From Rhodothermales bacterium (GTDB lineage: Bacteria > Bacteroidota > Rhodothermia > Rhodothermales > Bin80): DNA of 47,519 bases. Both the position numbers and the translations under genes were made by a program. The number at the start of each line of letters is the position of its first letter. Position 1 is the first letter of the stretch. Below, piece after piece: positions 1 to 9,145 of the stretch. The stretch lies in NCBI GenBank assembly GCA_022822185.1, contig JAJECE010000128.1, positions 1 through 47,519 of the forward strand, given 5' to 3'. The notes under the pieces are model-generated. The model saw nothing but the letters and a program-made list of their open reading frames with translations, was not told where the DNA came from and did not search any database.

Positions 1-229
1 CTGTCACCAAGAACTCACCCCGATCAGACAGATCAACGAAACCCATCTGACCGATGAGTACCGAGGCATCCAGACGGACTGTATCCACCAGAGTGAACAG
101 GTCTTCGAACTCCATAAAACCTGACTCCACCACTCGGTAACCTGATCCTGATGATTGACACGCCCCGATGCACAGCAACCACAGGAGGGAAACCAGCCAG
201 CCAAGCCGAGGCAGAGTATTGTATTCATT
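1..229 (-). CDS. Partial lipoprotein, probably 6-bladed beta-propeller family (5' part; no normal start codon)
   Basis: The minus strand directly after the stop of the Cys-rich gene stays open to the window edge. It reads a hydrophobic leader ending in the lipobox LLCIGAC (Cys at 158-160), then a soluble segment with VVESGFMEFEDLFTLVDTVR and LIGQMGFVDLSDRGEFLVT. That segment resembles the first blade of the 6-bladed beta-propeller proteins that Bacteroidota place next to small NVEALA-type peptides. No ATG, GTG or TTG lies in a sensible place. A CTG at 212-214 would give an 18-residue signal peptide before the lipid Cys, whereas the nearest ATG is out of frame. The gene is therefore either started at a rare codon, translated by coupling from the upstream gene, or damaged at its 5' end. 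Most of it lies outside the window. Confidence 0.5.
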
Positions 230-499
230 TCATTCAACTGTAAGTGTCTCACAGTATAAGCAGAAGCCGCCTGAGCCAGCCCCCGCCGAACAACACTCTT
301 TGTCGCCACCACAACTACCGCCGCAAGAGATATAAGTTCCGCAAGATGTAGTACAGGCAGAATTGTCTACTTGCTGAAATTCAAGGCCGACACCGCCAGA
401 TGCCTGAACAATCTCCAGACGAGGCAGCAGTAAGAACACGAAGATTAAAATTGCACAGCATGCACCTGTAAGTGCATAAACGAATCTACTTTTTGCCAT
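230..499 (-). CDS. Small secreted 8-cysteine protein (unknown function)
   Basis: I do not recognise the family. Starting at the ATG at 497-499 it is 89 aa: a short basic start (MAKSRF), one long hydrophobic segment (VYALTGACCAILIFVFLLL) that can serve as signal peptide or anchor, and a glycine- and cysteine-rich tail with eight cysteines in about 37 residues (ACTTSC, ISC, GSC, ECC, FC, YC). An in-frame GTG at 538 would add 13 residues; neither start has a clear ribosome site. The stop TGA is followed at once by the beta-propeller lipoprotein reading frame. The size, exported Cys-rich tail and neighbour resemble NVEALA-peptide/6-bladed-propeller pairs of Bacteroidota, but the NVEALA motif itself is not present, so the link is inference. 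Confidence 0.55.
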   Translation of the reverse strand: MAKSRFVYALTGACCAILIFVFLLLPRLEIVQASGGVGLEFQQVDNSACTTSCGTYISCGGSCGGDKECCSAGAGSGGFCLYCETLTVE

Positions 500-538
500 T
501 GATGTATTGGGTTTTTGTTGATTGAGTAACTGAAACAC

Positions 539-882
539 AACCGGTCCAACTTAGTCCGAACTCAAGGGCTCCCGAGAATCTGAAAAAAATCTATGATTCA
601 CCTTTATCCTGATCTCAAGGGCTCCAGTTGGGATGTCCCGATGGAAACCCAGATCAATGTTTCTGCCAGCGTGATCTCTGAAAAGGTGCGCTCTCCGCGG
701 AATTCTGCAACTGTATCGGGACAGATTGATCTTGCAGACCATCGAAAGAAACCGAATATTTCAATTCGCCTGTCCATAAAAATAGTGACTTTCTGGATCA
801 TATCAGGAGAATTGCTGCATCTACGGAACCGTTACGTCAGATAACGGTGCAATAGCGCTGTTAAAAAATCTGATTTCAATCA
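539..882. other. Intergenic region between divergent genes
   Basis: Only short overlapping reading frames on both strands are present, and none has recognisable protein features. It probably holds the promoters of the minus-strand Cys-rich gene and of the plus-strand PPIase cluster. One 12-base direct repeat, CTCAAGGGCTCC, occurs at 561-572 and 614-625. Confidence 0.4.
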
Positions 883-2883
883 ATGAAGTTCGTTTACCGC
901 ACTGCTCTGCTTGCAGCCGTGTTTCTATTTTCAAATGCCTCCGGTCAGGATACGATTGTGGCAGAAATCGAAGGGCAGCCCCTGACGCTGCAGGAATTTG
1001 AGCAGGAATACGCAGAAACCATCGGCGGCCGCACCGCCGCAATGGATGACTCGCTGGGAGAGTATACTGATTTTCTGGACCGCTATGTGAATTTTCTGGT
1101 AAAACTGAAAGAAGCCCGCGCTATCGGCTACTACGAAGATGAAGGCCTCATCTCGGAAATCAATGGCTACCGCACCTCCTTTGCAAGACCCTATCTCATT
1201 GACCATGAGATTCTGGAGCCAATGGTGGAGGATCTGTTCGAAAAACGCAAAGAATACATCCACGCCAGCCATATTATGGCCGTCTTCCCCCAGAATAACC
1301 CCTCACCTGCGGATACGCTGAGGGCATGGCAGAAAATACTTGCCCTCCAGGATTCAGTTCAACAGGGGATCCCGTTCGGGGATCTTGCCGTCCGCAGTTC
1401 CGAAGACCCGTCTGCAGGTAACTCACGATCCAGACGGGGATATCGGGGAGATCTCGGATGGTTTACGGGCGGTCAAATGATTGATGCATTTGAAACTGCG
1501 GCCTACAGCACTCCCGTTGGAGGCCTATCCGACATCATTCGCAGTTCCTACGGCTATCATATTCTAACCGTACATGATCGCGAGGCAACGAAGCCGGACT
1601 ACCTCGCCTCTCATATCCTGCTGCAATTCCAGGGGGACACGCAGGCCGACTCCGCCCGCACCTACGCCAAAATGGACAGCCTGAAAACGCTGATTGATCA
1701 GGGCGTGGACTTTGCCGAAATCGCAATGAACCATTCGGAGGATCCGTCAAGCGCACAACATGGCGGCTCACTCCAGGGGAGAATCTCGTTCCGAAATCCC
1801 AACTTTGATCCAGCCTTCCATGATGCGCTCTTTGCGCTGGAAGTCCCAGGCCAGATGTCTGACATCATCGAAACCCCCTTCGGATTGCATCTGATTCAAT
1901 TAGACGAGATTGCACCGGTGCAAACACTGGAGGATTCCTACGACAGACTGTCACAGATGGCACAGGCGCTCCCCCGCAGTAAAACTGCGGAGGCTGCACT
2001 CGCAAAGTCGCTGCGAGAACTCTATACGAGCACGGTGGATACGCTGCTGTTAACCAACCTGATCGGAGATGTCCCCCCTGACTCGGTTCAGGAACACCTT
2101 CAAACCCTGGCTGAAGAGGACTCAGTCGGAACACTGCCGCTGATCATATTGCAGGACTCAGTCTATACGCTGAAACAGTTTGTAGACTTTGCCTCCACGC
2201 AACTGAATCCGTTCAACTCCACACAGGCCTCCATAGAAAAAACGCTGGCACACACCGAAACATTCCTCAATGATAAGGCGATCTTCTATCGTTCTTTTGA
2301 ACTGGAACACTCCGATGAGGAATTCAAAGGAATCATGCAGGACTTCAAGGGTGGGCTTGCAATCTTTAAGATTATGGAAGATTCCGTCTGGAATGCAGCT
2401 TCTCAGGACTCCCTCCGCCTGCTGAAACATTACGAAGCAAACGCGGAACGCTATCAGTGGCCCGACCGATACCGGCTCATTGAGATCTATGGCGCCTCCG
2501 ATTCCCTCTTGACCGACGCAATGGAACTGCTGGAACTTGGAGGCACATGGGATGACCTGAAACATAAGATTGCCGCAGACTCAACCCGGAATTTACATCT
2601 GGATACCGTACTGGTCGCCGAAAATACCGACAGTGTCTATGATCATGCAATCGGCCTATCGGTCGGTGAGCATACGGAAATCCTTTCTATACGCAGCCGT
2701 AAACTCGTGTTATATATGGACGGAAGGGAGCCCGCCCGGGCAAAAACCTTTGAGGAAGCACAATCCGATGTCATGGCAGATATTCAGGTTGAACTCGAAC
2801 AGGCGCTCCATCAGAGACTGCGGGACAAATACGGGGTAAAAACGTTTCCTGATCGGCTGAAAGAAGCCTTCCAGGAACCATGA
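883..2883 (+). CDS. Peptidylprolyl isomerase with two parvulin domains (SurA/PpiC type)
   Basis: A 666-aa exported folding factor. An N-terminal signal peptide (MKFVYRTALLAAVFLFSNASG) is followed by a SurA-like chaperone segment and two tandem parvulin rotamase domains, roughly residues 127-233 and 240-345. Each starts with a HASHIM/LASHILL strand and ends with a YGYHIL/FGLHLI strand, with F/LGDLGWF and HGGSL loops typical of the fold. The remaining 320 residues are a helical C-terminal extension without a known motif. It is expected to act in the periplasm on outer-membrane protein folding. Its last codons overlap the next gene by four bases (ATGA), so the two are translationally coupled. 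It is the first gene of a plus-strand run of three folding proteins. Confidence 0.88.
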   Translation: MKFVYRTALLAAVFLFSNASGQDTIVAEIEGQPLTLQEFEQEYAETIGGRTAAMDDSLGEYTDFLDRYVNFLVKLKEARAIGYYEDEGLISEINGYRTSFARPYLIDHEILEPMVEDLFEKRKEYIHASHIMAVFPQNNPSPADTLRAWQKILALQDSVQQGIPFGDLAVRSSEDPSAGNSRSRRGYRGDLGWFTGGQMIDAFETAAYSTPVGGLSDIIRSSYGYHILTVHDREATKPDYLASHILLQFQGDTQADSARTYAKMDSLKTLIDQGVDFAEIAMNHSEDPSSAQHGGSLQGRISFRNPNFDPAFHDALFALEVPGQMSDIIETPFGLHLIQLDEIAPVQTLEDSYDRLSQMAQALPRSKTAEAALAKSLRELYTSTVDTLLLTNLIGDVPPDSVQEHLQTLAEEDSVGTLPLIILQDSVYTLKQFVDFASTQLNPFNSTQASIEKTLAHTETFLNDKAIFYRSFELEHSDEEFKGIMQDFKGGLAIFKIMEDSVWNAASQDSLRLLKHYEANAERYQWPDRYRLIEIYGASDSLLTDAMELLELGGTWDDLKHKIAADSTRNLHLDTVLVAENTDSVYDHAIGLSVGEHTEILSIRSRKLVLYMDGREPARAKTFEEAQSDVMADIQVELEQALHQRLRDKYGVKTFPDRLKEAFQEP

Positions 2884-3722
2884 GGATTTGGCCGGGGCTT
2901 CTTGCCCTGCTTCTGGTCGGGGTCACGGGCTGTCAGCGGCAGATTTCATCCGATGAGTTTGTTGCCCGCGTGGGGAATGCCCACCTGCTCCAGTCAGACC
3001 TTGATGCCAGACTCGCAAATCTGGCCTCCGGCTTTGATACGACCGAAGCACGCAAACAAATCATCAATCAATGGATTGACCATGAACTTCTCTATCAGGA
3101 AGCCGTGCGACTGCGCCTCTCCAACCGGAAAGACATTCAACAGCACCTGGAGGAGAGTGCCCGTGCAGTGCTGATCGACGGACTGATCTCCGACTACCAT
3201 ACGCAGGCAGATCACCAAATCACACCTGTTGATGTGGCAACCTACTATGAAAACAACAAAGAGCAGCTGCGTTTCCTGGAGCCATTTACACACATCCGTT
3301 ACCTGAGTCACCCCAGCCGGGATTCATTAAAATTGGTCCAACTGCTGCTGAGCCAGACTGCCAACCCGGATTCGATGTTTGTTAGCCTGATTGAACGCTT
3401 CAGTCATTCTGCCGCCGATGTGTTCAAGATGAATCAGAATTATCTACCTGAAGCCAGACTCTTTCCAACGCAGCCTGAACTCAGGAACTTCCTGAGAAAC
3501 ACCAATGCCGGGCAGCCTCCGAGAATTTTAATGGGAGACTCTCTGTATTATTTCCTGCAGGTCATGGACCGGAACCCGGCAGGCACCATCCCGGAATTGT
3601 CCTGGGTGGAAACCTTCGTTCGAGAACAATTGAAGATCCGCTTCAGGAAACAGAATTATACACGAAGCGTTCAGCGCCTGCGTGCCGAAGCCGATTCCCA
3701 AGAAGATATTGAGGTGAGGTGA
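2880..3722 (+). CDS. SurA N-terminal-like periplasmic chaperone lipoprotein without PPIase domain
   Basis: A 280-aa lipoprotein: the signal peptide ends in a lipobox (LVGVTGC), predicting membrane anchoring. After it comes the pattern common to SurA/PpiD N-terminal regions (ARVGNAHLLQSDL, then INQWIDHELLYQEAVR and a long helix), followed by a C-terminal segment in the place where a rotamase domain would sit. That segment lacks the conserved SHIL and GYHI strands, so isomerase activity is unlikely. The start overlaps the stop of the preceding PPIase (ATGA), and another SurA-type PPIase follows 94 bases downstream. The context suggests a holdase partner of the two isomerases for envelope proteins. 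Confidence 0.75.
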   Translation: MRIWPGLLALLLVGVTGCQRQISSDEFVARVGNAHLLQSDLDARLANLASGFDTTEARKQIINQWIDHELLYQEAVRLRLSNRKDIQQHLEESARAVLIDGLISDYHTQADHQITPVDVATYYENNKEQLRFLEPFTHIRYLSHPSRDSLKLVQLLLSQTANPDSMFVSLIERFSHSAADVFKMNQNYLPEARLFPTQPELRNFLRNTNAGQPPRILMGDSLYYFLQVMDRNPAGTIPELSWVETFVREQLKIRFRKQNYTRSVQRLRAEADSQEDIEVR

Positions 3723-3816
3723 GAATATTTCTCCCGTGGACCCACAATATCCACTAATTGTCCCGCATCATCCGTTCTAGCTGAATTCCTGATCTCGTCT
3801 TTCCGTTTACATCCGA

Positions 3817-5199
3817 ATGCCCAAATACGCCCACATTCTTCAATCACTCGCACTCACTGCCATATTCCTGCTTCCACACTACTCCGTGCTGGCGCAAAAC
3901 GAGGATGTGGTAGATGAAATTGTGTCCATTGTCGGAGAGAACAAAATTTTACTGCGCTCCGAAATTGACGGACTGGTACAGAATATTCTGATCCAACAGC
4001 AGGGACTCGAATATAGTGACGAACTCTGGCTCCAGACGCTGCAACAACTTATTGACCAAGGCGTGCTCGCGGAACACGCACGCCGGGATACCAACATCGT
4101 GATCACGGAAGATCAGGTGGATCAGTCGCTGAATCAGCGGATCCAGATCATGTCACAGCAACTGGGCAGTGAGGCCAAACTGGTGGAGGTCTACGGCAAA
4201 AGCCTTGTACAGATCCGGGCAGACCTGCGGGACGAAATACGGGATCGTCTCCTGGCAGAACAATTTCAAGGCTCCAAACTCCGAAACCTGAAAATCACCC
4301 CCACCGAGGTGCGGGAATGGTTTGCACAATTCCCCACTGATTCTCTACCTGTGCTCCCTGAAATTGTACGTGTATCCCACATCGTTAAGTATCCCGAACT
4401 TCTTCCCGAAGCCACCGAGGAAGCTCTGGAGATTATCAGTGCAATCCGGGATTCCATTACCACGGGTGTCAGCACACTGGAAGAGTTGGCCCGCCGCTAC
4501 TCCGAGGATACCGGCTCCATTGAGACCGGGGGGAGATACGAAGATATGGCCCTGGCAGACCTTGTCCCGGAATTTGCCGCAATTGCCGCCCGCATTGAAC
4601 CGGGCGAATTATCCCAGCCGTTCCAGAGCCCATTCGGCTACCATATTCTGCGCGTGAATGAGCGCGTCGGAGATGTCATAGACTTCAGTCATATCCTGAT
4701 CAATATTGATCGATCACGCTCGGATCCATCCAGAGCCATCGCGGAACTTGAAGTACTGCGTGATTCCATCCTGACGTATGATCTTCCCTTTGAACTCATG
4801 GCAAGGCGCCACTCCGACGAAGAAGCCTCCTCCGAAATCGGCGGACGTGTTGTTGACCCCAACTCAGGAGAACGGGATCTGTTTGTCGATGCCCTTGGCC
4901 CCGACTGGAAAGCAACCACAGACACCCTCGAAATCGGGCAGATCAGCCAACCGGCAGAGGTTACACTTCTGGATGGAAATATCGCATGGCATATCGTACT
5001 GCTCCAGCGCCAGGTCCCCTCACACCGGGTGAACATTGAAACCGATTATTCTCGAATTGAAACCCTGGCATTGGAAAATAAGCGCACCCTCGAAATGCGC
5101 CGGTGGCTGGATTTGCTGCGCGAAGATGTTTTTGTTGAATTTCGCGGGAAAGCACTCGAAATGCAGCCGCCATCCGTAAATACTCCAGCCCGTTACTGA
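3817..5199 (+). CDS. surA: SurA-type periplasmic peptidylprolyl isomerase
   Basis: A 460-aa protein with a signal peptide (cleaved near VLAQN), a SurA N-terminal chaperone domain beginning DEIVSIVGENKILLRSEID, and two parvulin domains. The first (about residues 188-283) runs from RVSHIVKYPE to FGYHILRVNER and contains GGRYEDM. The second (about 290-390) runs from FSHILINID to AWHIVLLQR. The length and the domain order N-PPIase-PPIase match SurA (E. coli SurA is 428 aa). It would fold outer-membrane beta-barrels. The gene lies 94 bases after the chaperone lipoprotein and 4 bases before the MoxR ATPase, consistent with one transcription unit. Confidence 0.88.
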   Translation: MPKYAHILQSLALTAIFLLPHYSVLAQNEDVVDEIVSIVGENKILLRSEIDGLVQNILIQQQGLEYSDELWLQTLQQLIDQGVLAEHARRDTNIVITEDQVDQSLNQRIQIMSQQLGSEAKLVEVYGKSLVQIRADLRDEIRDRLLAEQFQGSKLRNLKITPTEVREWFAQFPTDSLPVLPEIVRVSHIVKYPELLPEATEEALEIISAIRDSITTGVSTLEELARRYSEDTGSIETGGRYEDMALADLVPEFAAIAARIEPGELSQPFQSPFGYHILRVNERVGDVIDFSHILINIDRSRSDPSRAIAELEVLRDSILTYDLPFELMARRHSDEEASSEIGGRVVDPNSGERDLFVDALGPDWKATTDTLEIGQISQPAEVTLLDGNIAWHIVLLQRQVPSHRVNIETDYSRIETLALENKRTLEMRRWLDLLREDVFVEFRGKALEMQPPSVNTPARY

Positions 5200-5203
5200 T
5201 CTC

Positions 5204-6226
5204 ATGTCTCAAGTACCAGCGAACGAAACATCCTCCATAGAGGCGGCCTTCCCCGCTCTTGCCGAAGCCCTGCCTCCGGCATGTAAACGTCTGGAAAGAG
5301 AGATTGCAAAAATCATTGTGGGGCAGAAAGATATTGTGCGTAACATTCTGGTCTGTCTGCTAGCCCAGGGGCATGTCCTGCTCATTGGTGTACCCGGACT
5401 CGCAAAGACGCTGCTCATCCGCACCCTGGCAGACGCACTGGCCCTGCATTTCACCCGGATCCAGTTCACCCCCGACCTTATGCCCGGTGATATTACCGGC
5501 ACCGAAATCATCGAGGAAGATAAACGAACCGGCGGGCGGGCGTTTAAATTTGTTAAAGGTCCCATCTTTGCCAATGTTGTGCTGGCAGACGAGATCAACC
5601 GGACCCCTCCCAAAACCCAGGCCGCACTCCTGGAAGCAATGCAGGAACATCGGGTTACGGCCGGAGGGAATACATTTGAACTGGAAGAGCCGTTTTTTGT
5701 ACTCGCCACGCAAAACCCCATTGAACAGGAGGGGACCTATCCACTCCCTGAAGCCCAGCTAGACCGGTTCATGCTCAACCTTTGGCTGGATTATCCATCT
5801 CTGGAGCAGGAGATTGAAGTCGTTCGCTCCACGACCGCCGGACGGACCTCCACTGTAGAGCCTGCCATGACCCGGACTGAACTTATTGACTACCAAAAAC
5901 TCGTTCGACATCTTCCCGTGGCAAATAATGTGATTGAGTATGCGGTTCGCCTAAGTGCAAGTACACGCCCCAACCGTGAGGGAGCACCAGACTTCGTGAA
6001 TGAATACATCGCATACGGAGCCGGCCCGCGTGCCTCGCAGTATCTGATCCTTGGCGCAAAAGCACTGGCCGCCATTGACGGGAGATATACGCCCCTGATC
6101 AGTGATGTACAGTCTCTAGCCGTTGCAGTGCTGCGCCATCGCATCATCGCTAATTTTAATGCAGAGGCAGATGGGATCTCCGTAACGAATCTGATTGAAC
6201 GAATCCTTGATACGGTCGCTACGTAG
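5204..6226 (+). CDS. MoxR-family AAA+ ATPase
   Basis: A 340-aa cytoplasmic ATPase. Visible motifs are a Walker A GVPGLAKT (residues 62-69), a Walker B VVLADE (125-130), the MoxR signature around TPPKTQAALLEAMQE, sensor 1 in ATQNP (168-172) and the sensor-2/lid region near the C terminus. MoxR proteins act as chaperones for metal-cofactor or envelope complexes, usually with VWA-domain partners. Here no VWA or DUF58 gene follows: a transporter comes next, so the client is unknown. The start is 4 bases after the surA stop, so co-transcription with the folding cluster is likely. Confidence 0.9.
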   Translation: MSQVPANETSSIEAAFPALAEALPPACKRLEREIAKIIVGQKDIVRNILVCLLAQGHVLLIGVPGLAKTLLIRTLADALALHFTRIQFTPDLMPGDITGTEIIEEDKRTGGRAFKFVKGPIFANVVLADEINRTPPKTQAALLEAMQEHRVTAGGNTFELEEPFFVLATQNPIEQEGTYPLPEAQLDRFMLNLWLDYPSLEQEIEVVRSTTAGRTSTVEPAMTRTELIDYQKLVRHLPVANNVIEYAVRLSASTRPNREGAPDFVNEYIAYGAGPRASQYLILGAKALAAIDGRYTPLISDVQSLAVAVLRHRIIANFNAEADGISVTNLIERILDTVAT

Positions 6227-6303
6227 CATCCTTTTCGTGTGGGGATCTCCCCATTTATATCTATGACCGCGATCTGCTGGTTCACTGCCAGCGCGTGATT
6301 CAC

Positions 6304-7263
6304 ATGTCTCTGCGAGCAGGCACTATCCCGTCGTTGCAGCACCCCTCATCGGCGAAAAGTATTCGGCCTTCCTCATGGTTTTCCATCGGGCTGGGATACA
6401 TGATCGTGTCGGTCTTCTTTTTCAGCCTGATGTCCTTATTGGCAAAGCTGATTTCTACGACCATCCCGACAGGGCAAATTGTGCTGGTTCGAGGAGTCGT
6501 CGGGAGCCTGCTGGCCTACTGGACGATCCGTACCCTTCGGATCCCGGTCTGGGGAACCAATAAAAAACTGCTGATCTTTCGAGGGGTGACCGGATTCGGT
6601 GCGCTGATGTGTTTTTTCTGGACACTGATTTATCTCCCGCTTGCCGAAGCGACGATCCTGTTTTATGTATCTCCCTGCCTCGCTGCGATCATTGCAACCA
6701 TTATCCTGCGGGAGCCCCTGACTATGGGGATGGTAATCGGCTTTATAACCTGTATCCTTGGCGTGATCTTCGTCATCCAGCCCGAATTTATTTTCAATGT
6801 GCAGCGACTGCATCTGCCATCGGTTGCGGTGGGAATCCTGGGAGCAATTCTGGCCGCCCTTGCATTCGTATCCGTGCGCAAACTCCGTGAAACGGACCAT
6901 GCGATGGTCATCATTTTCTACTTCTCCTTCGTATCCGCACTGGCCGCGACCCCATTCGTTGCCATACACTATGCAATCCCGTCTCCTGCAGAGTGGCTGA
7001 TCCTGATTGGGATCGGGATCTGCACGCACACCGCGCAGGTCTTTCTGACACGCAGCCTGCACCGGGAACCCACTTCCCGGGCCATGGGCATGAGCTATAT
7101 TCAGGTCCTGTTTGCCGTAGCCTGGGGAGTTGTTATTTTTGGAGATTACCCCAATCTCCTATCTCTTGCCGGGATGATGCTCGTTGCCGGCGGAAGTGTC
7201 ATTACCGCTCAGCGTCGAGCGTTTACACATCCAGATCTTCCGCCTTCCACGCATTCTCCATAA
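6304..7263 (+). CDS. DMT-superfamily (EamA) transporter
   Basis: A 319-aa integral membrane protein starting at the ATG at 6304; a GTG at 6295 would add three residues. It has about ten hydrophobic segments arranged as two EamA repeats, beginning GYMIVSVFFFSLMSLLAK and, for the second half, VAVGILGAILAALAFVSVRK. The short loop PLAEATILFYVSP and the segment SYIQVLFAVAWGVVIFGD are typical of drug/metabolite exporters. The substrate cannot be told from sequence. The last 41 bases overlap the 3' end of the convergent parE gene on the other strand. Confidence 0.85.
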   Translation: MSLRAGTIPSLQHPSSAKSIRPSSWFSIGLGYMIVSVFFFSLMSLLAKLISTTIPTGQIVLVRGVVGSLLAYWTIRTLRIPVWGTNKKLLIFRGVTGFGALMCFFWTLIYLPLAEATILFYVSPCLAAIIATIILREPLTMGMVIGFITCILGVIFVIQPEFIFNVQRLHLPSVAVGILGAILAALAFVSVRKLRETDHAMVIIFYFSFVSALAATPFVAIHYAIPSPAEWLILIGIGICTHTAQVFLTRSLHREPTSRAMGMSYIQVLFAVAWGVVIFGDYPNLLSLAGMMLVAGGSVITAQRRAFTHPDLPPSTHSP

Positions 7264-9145
7264 TGAAACGGTAACGGACGGATGAATCCCGTCCCATCAG
7301 GCCGGCAATCGTTGCTTCTGCACGGGTTTTTTCGGGAATGGTTACCTGCAGGATACGGCGCCGCACCGGATCCAGTGTGGTTTCTTTGAGGGTCTGCGGC
7401 ATCATTTCGCCCAGGCCTTTGAAGCGCTGTACATCAATTTTGATGCGGGAATTCTTGCGCTTGAGCCGTTTTTCAATCCGGCTTTTTTCTTCTTCGTCCA
7501 GTGCCCAGTAGGTCTGTTTCCCGGCATCAAGTCTATACAGGGGCGGCTCGGCAACATAGATATGCCCCTGATCAATGAGCGGGCGCATGTACCGGTAAAA
7601 GAACGTCAGCATCAAGGTGGCAATATGATGTCCGTCCGAGTCCGCGTCCATGAGCAGGATCACCTTATGGTAACGCAGTTTATCGGGCTCAAGGTTGGCC
7701 CCCATTCCACACCCAAGTGCCTGAACCACGTTTGACAGTTCGGTATTATTCCGCAACTTCTGAACCGTCGCCTGTTCCGCATTCAACACCTTTCCGCGCA
7801 GTGGCAGGACTGCCTGCGTTTTTCGATCTCTGCCCTGTTTTGCGGAACCGCCCGCGGAGTCTCCCTCCACAATAAACAGTTCACCTACAGCGGGATCCAT
7901 GGACGAGCAATCCGCCAGTTTTCCCGGCAATGTGAGCCGCCTTCGTTGTCGTGCCCTGGAGCGGACAGACTTTGCCGCCGCACGGCTCGCCTGACGTGCC
8001 CGCGCGGCCTGAAGTACCCGGGCACCAATCGCATCACTGGCCGATGGATGGGAATTCAGGAACTGCTCCAGCGTAATGCGTACCGTGCCGCTCACCTGTG
8101 AGCGTGCAGAGGGATTATTTAACTTATCCTTGGTCTGCCCCTGGAATTGCGGATCCACCATAAACATATTGATGACCCCAAAAAGCCCTTCACGGATATC
8201 CTCGGAGGTCACCTCTACGCCGCGCGGGATTGCGTTATGGGTATCCATCCAGGATCGAACGGCCGTTCGGACGGCATCCTTGTAGCCCTGCTCGTGCGTC
8301 CCCCCATCACTGGTGGGGATTCCGTTGACGTACGATTTGAGGCATTCACGCGTGGATTCGGTCCACTGGAGTGCAATCTCCAGCCGTGCACCATCCTCAA
8401 ATGTATCCTGCTGGATGGAAAAAACCTCTGGATGCACTGGCGATACGCCCTCCGCCCGGATCAGATGCCCGAGGTAATCCACAATGCCCCCCTCATGCAC
8501 ATACTCTACCTCCTCCCCCTGATTTTCATCACGGAACAGGATACGCAATCCGCGATTCAAATAGGTTTTAATCTCAAGCTGTGTGCGGATGCGGTCTGCA
8601 TCAAATGTAACCGAATCGAAAATTTCCGGATCTGGAGCAAAGTAGATGCTGGTTCCCGTTAAGCGTGTACGTTTGTTGAGATCCTTGAGCTTGCTCACCG
8701 GCCGCCCCCGCTGAAACCGCTGCTCATAGATCGTACCTCCACGTTTTACTCTGGCGACCAGTTCTTTGGAGAGCGCATTTACGACGGAGGCCCCCACCCC
8801 GTGCAAGCCTCCGGAAGTCACATACTGATCCCCCTCAAATTTCCCCCCGGAATGCAGGGTCGTCAGGATCACTTCCAGGGCAGGGATTTTCTTCTGCGGA
8901 TGGGGATCCACCGGGATTCCGCGCCCATTATCCTGGACCGTCACACTTGCTGCATCCTTATGGAGCGTCACTTCAATACAATCTGCATGCCCGTTGACCG
9001 CTTCATCCACCCCGTTATCCACAATCTCCCAGAGCAGGTGATGGAGCCCGGGCTTGCCGGTGCCCCCGATATACATGCCGGGACGCTTGCGGACAGCCTC
9101 CAGACCTTCAAGGACAATAATATCTGCTCCGGAATAGGAACTCAT
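7223..9145 (-). CDS. parE: DNA topoisomerase IV subunit B (ParE-like)
   Basis: A 640-aa type IIA topoisomerase ATPase subunit. The N-terminal GHKL domain shows [24 protein letters not shown] and [14 protein letters not shown]. The TOPRIM domain carries [14 protein letters not shown] (near residue 425) and the metal site MDADSDG. The C terminus has the RFKGLGEM motif. The form [12 protein letters not shown] and the adjacent short partner favour ParE over GyrB, but the two families are close and a gyrase role cannot be excluded without a second copy for comparison. The start overlaps the stop of the upstream parC by four bases, so the two subunits are made from one mRNA. Confidence 0.85.
   Translation of the reverse strand: MSSYSGADIIVLEGLEAVRKRPGMYIGGTGKPGLHHLLWEIVDNGVDEAVNGHADCIEVTLHKDAASVTVQDNGRGIPVDPHPQKKIPALEVILTTLHSGGKFEGDQYVTSGGLHGVGASVVNALSKELVARVKRGGTIYEQRFQRGRPVSKLKDLNKRTRLTGTSIYFAPDPEIFDSVTFDADRIRTQLEIKTYLNRGLRILFRDENQGEEVEYVHEGGIVDYLGHLIRAEGVSPVHPEVFSIQQDTFEDGARLEIALQWTESTRECLKSYVNGIPTSDGGTHEQGYKDAVRTAVRSWMDTHNAIPRGVEVTSEDIREGLFGVINMFMVDPQFQGQTKDKLNNPSARSQVSGTVRITLEQFLNSHPSASDAIGARVLQAARARQASRAAAKSVRSRARQRRRLTLPGKLADCSSMDPAVGELFIVEGDSAGGSAKQGRDRKTQAVLPLRGKVLNAEQATVQKLRNNTELSNVVQALGCGMGANLEPDKLRYHKVILLMDADSDGHHIATLMLTFFYRYMRPLIDQGHIYVAEPPLYRLDAGKQTYWALDEEEKSRIEKRLKRKNSRIKIDVQRFKGLGEMMPQTLKETTLDPVRRRILQVTIPEKTRAEATIAGLMGRDSSVRYRFIMENAWKAEDLDV

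Noticed and set aside
593..844. 83-codon plus-strand frame before the first PPIase gene
   Set aside because: It shows no motif, has two overlapping frames on the other strand, and sits where divergent promoters are expected.
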